Below, in pieces: positions 63,010 through 64,000 of a stretch of 64,000 bases of DNA. The stretch spans positions 1,173,001 through 1,237,000 of the forward strand of contig SMMW01000019.1 in assembly GCA_004794655.1 (NCBI GenBank), given 5' to 3'. The notes under the pieces were generated by a model. The model was not told where the DNA came from and searched no databases. It was given only the letters and a program-made list of their open reading frames with translations. The stretch is from Marisa cornuarietis. Taxonomy: Eukaryota; Mollusca; Gastropoda; Architaenioglossa; Ampullariidae. The translations under genes were made by a program, and so were the position numbers. The stretch's first letter is position 1. Every line of letters begins with the position of its first letter.

Positions 63010-64000
63010 GAAGTATAGTTCTGTCTTCCAGCAATGAATAGAGAGCATAATAGATGTTTATTGTTCTTCGTAAAAGATAATTCCACATTTGTCCTTGTTG
63101 GAGAATACGTGTATCATTTCAGTTGGCAACGTTCTTTTGAAGGGTAGTTAACTTTACAGCCTCCAGGACTTGATCTGTAAGTTAATCTTACATTCACTCA
63201 CCCATCTGTCTATCGGTTCGCAATAAATTAATGGCAGTCGCTTTTTTCTTCGGGGAGCGGGGGCGTGTGTAGGTGTGCGCGCGTGTGTGCACGTGGAGCG
63301 CGTATGCCATGCCCGTGCGTTCGATCAGATGCATTTTACCGTTTTAACCGCTTATCGGAATTTACAGAAATTGGTTGTTTGCTCAAAAATTAAATTTCAT
63401 ATCATATTTCTGTCTATGCTGAAACAGAAACATTCAGAAATCAATGTCTTGTCCTTTAGCTTTGGCCTTCAGGAAAGATCTAGATGAACTTCTAGCGTAA
63501 AGTGACCCTGGCACCGGCCATCTCACGGGAAGGCCAGCCAGAAGCAATATCAATCATCAGTTTAAAAGAAGCCAAGACTGACGCGAGAACGCTATGGAGC
63601 GCCAACATTCAGATAGGAAACACGTGATTGGTGGATAAATAGGAACGTCAGGAGTGGTACATCGGTCTGACATCAGAGTTAGTGGAGTCAGCTACTTCCA
63701 GGACGAGTGAACAGGTCTGCAAGATAAGGTGCTAAAAAAGCAGCTCCAGACAAGAAAGAGAGGGCCGTTTTGGACAGTTTACTTGCGGTACTAAATAGTC
63801 ACGTGTATCCAGACATCTTTTGCCAGTGACCCTGGTAGAATGCTGGCTGCGTGGTCCTCAGTGAGACAGACTGCCCACGGGATGGTGCTGCAGGACAAGA
63901 TGGCCGCTCACACGACTGGCTGAATGCTAAAGAGCAGCGGGAACAGGCGAAGAAGAAGACTCGGTTTAGTCGCCTGGTCAGTGTCTTCATGCAAGTGATT

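Larger units (their letters stand above)
53158..64000 (+). other. 5' part of intron 2 of the kinase gene (runs off the window)
   Basis: The intron starts with GTACGA and no further kinase exon is seen before the window ends, so it is at least 10.8 kb. The next exon should begin in phase 0, just before the kinase hinge. It contains microsatellites, one CpG-rich island (57.5-58.0 kb), a pyrimidine-rich minisatellite (59.6-59.8 kb) and an inverted-repeat element (61.7-62.0 kb). I see nothing definable in about 53.4-54.5, 54.7-56.4, 58.0-59.6, 60.1-61.6, 62.1-62.9 and 63.0-64.0 kb. Confidence 0.8.

Noticed and set aside
63620..63720. ATAAATA with downstream sequence, considered as an LTR promoter
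   Set aside because: No paired LTR, primer-binding site or gag/pol frame is visible in the window.

Overview
The window looks like a piece of a large, repeat-rich metazoan nuclear genome, most plausibly a mollusc and perhaps a gastropod. The reasons are a vertebrate-like exon/intron structure with GT..AG boundaries, very long introns, abundant (TG)n/(CA)n microsatellites and minisatellites, tRNA-headed SINEs ending in a '...GGCCCTATACAAATAAAC' tail, and hAT, LINE and MITE debris. The lineage is an inference. No bacterial operons, CRISPR arrays, rRNA genes or intact tRNA genes are visible.

Only one cellular protein-coding gene can be supported. It lies on the + strand and encodes a serine/threonine protein kinase of the AMPK-related (CAMKL) type. 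Its first coding exon (15379-15489, 37 codons) carries the start codon and the glycine-rich ATP loop GKGNFARV. A 37,539-bp phase-0 intron follows. The next exon (53029-53157, 43 codons) carries the VAIK lysine and the alpha-C glutamate. The two join in frame to give the first 80 residues of the kinase. The rest of the protein (hinge, HRD, DFG and C-terminal region) must lie beyond 64,000, because intron 2 runs to the end of the window. The subfamily (SIK, MARK, HUNK or NIM1-like) cannot be settled from 80 residues.

Layout: 1-14,400 is the upstream intergenic region, with two tRNA-headed SINEs, two MITEs and several minisatellites. 14,400-15,378 is the GC-richer promoter and 5' leader, with upstream ATGs. 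15,490-53,028 is intron 1. It holds a short hAT element with terminal inverted repeats, target-site duplication and a transposase fragment (24,812-25,904), a minus-strand LINE remnant (22.1-22.5 kb), a 1-kb higher-order minisatellite (28.0-29.1 kb), an E-box-bearing and a GATA-bearing minisatellite (36.5-37.3 kb), a CpG/NRF1/G-quadruplex island (39.8-40.1 kb), a triple CCAAT cluster (41.5 kb) and a full-length SINE (42.8-43.1 kb). 53,158-64,000 is the start of intron 2, with a second CpG island carrying NRF1 and YY1 motifs (57.5-58.0 kb) and an inverted-repeat element (61.7-62.0 kb).

Most open frames in the window are translations of dinucleotide repeats, minisatellites or the leader, and were not called as genes. 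The most interesting leads are the eight perfect palindromic cAMP-response elements (about one expected by chance), the possible internal promoters inside the giant introns, and the regulatory-motif minisatellites.
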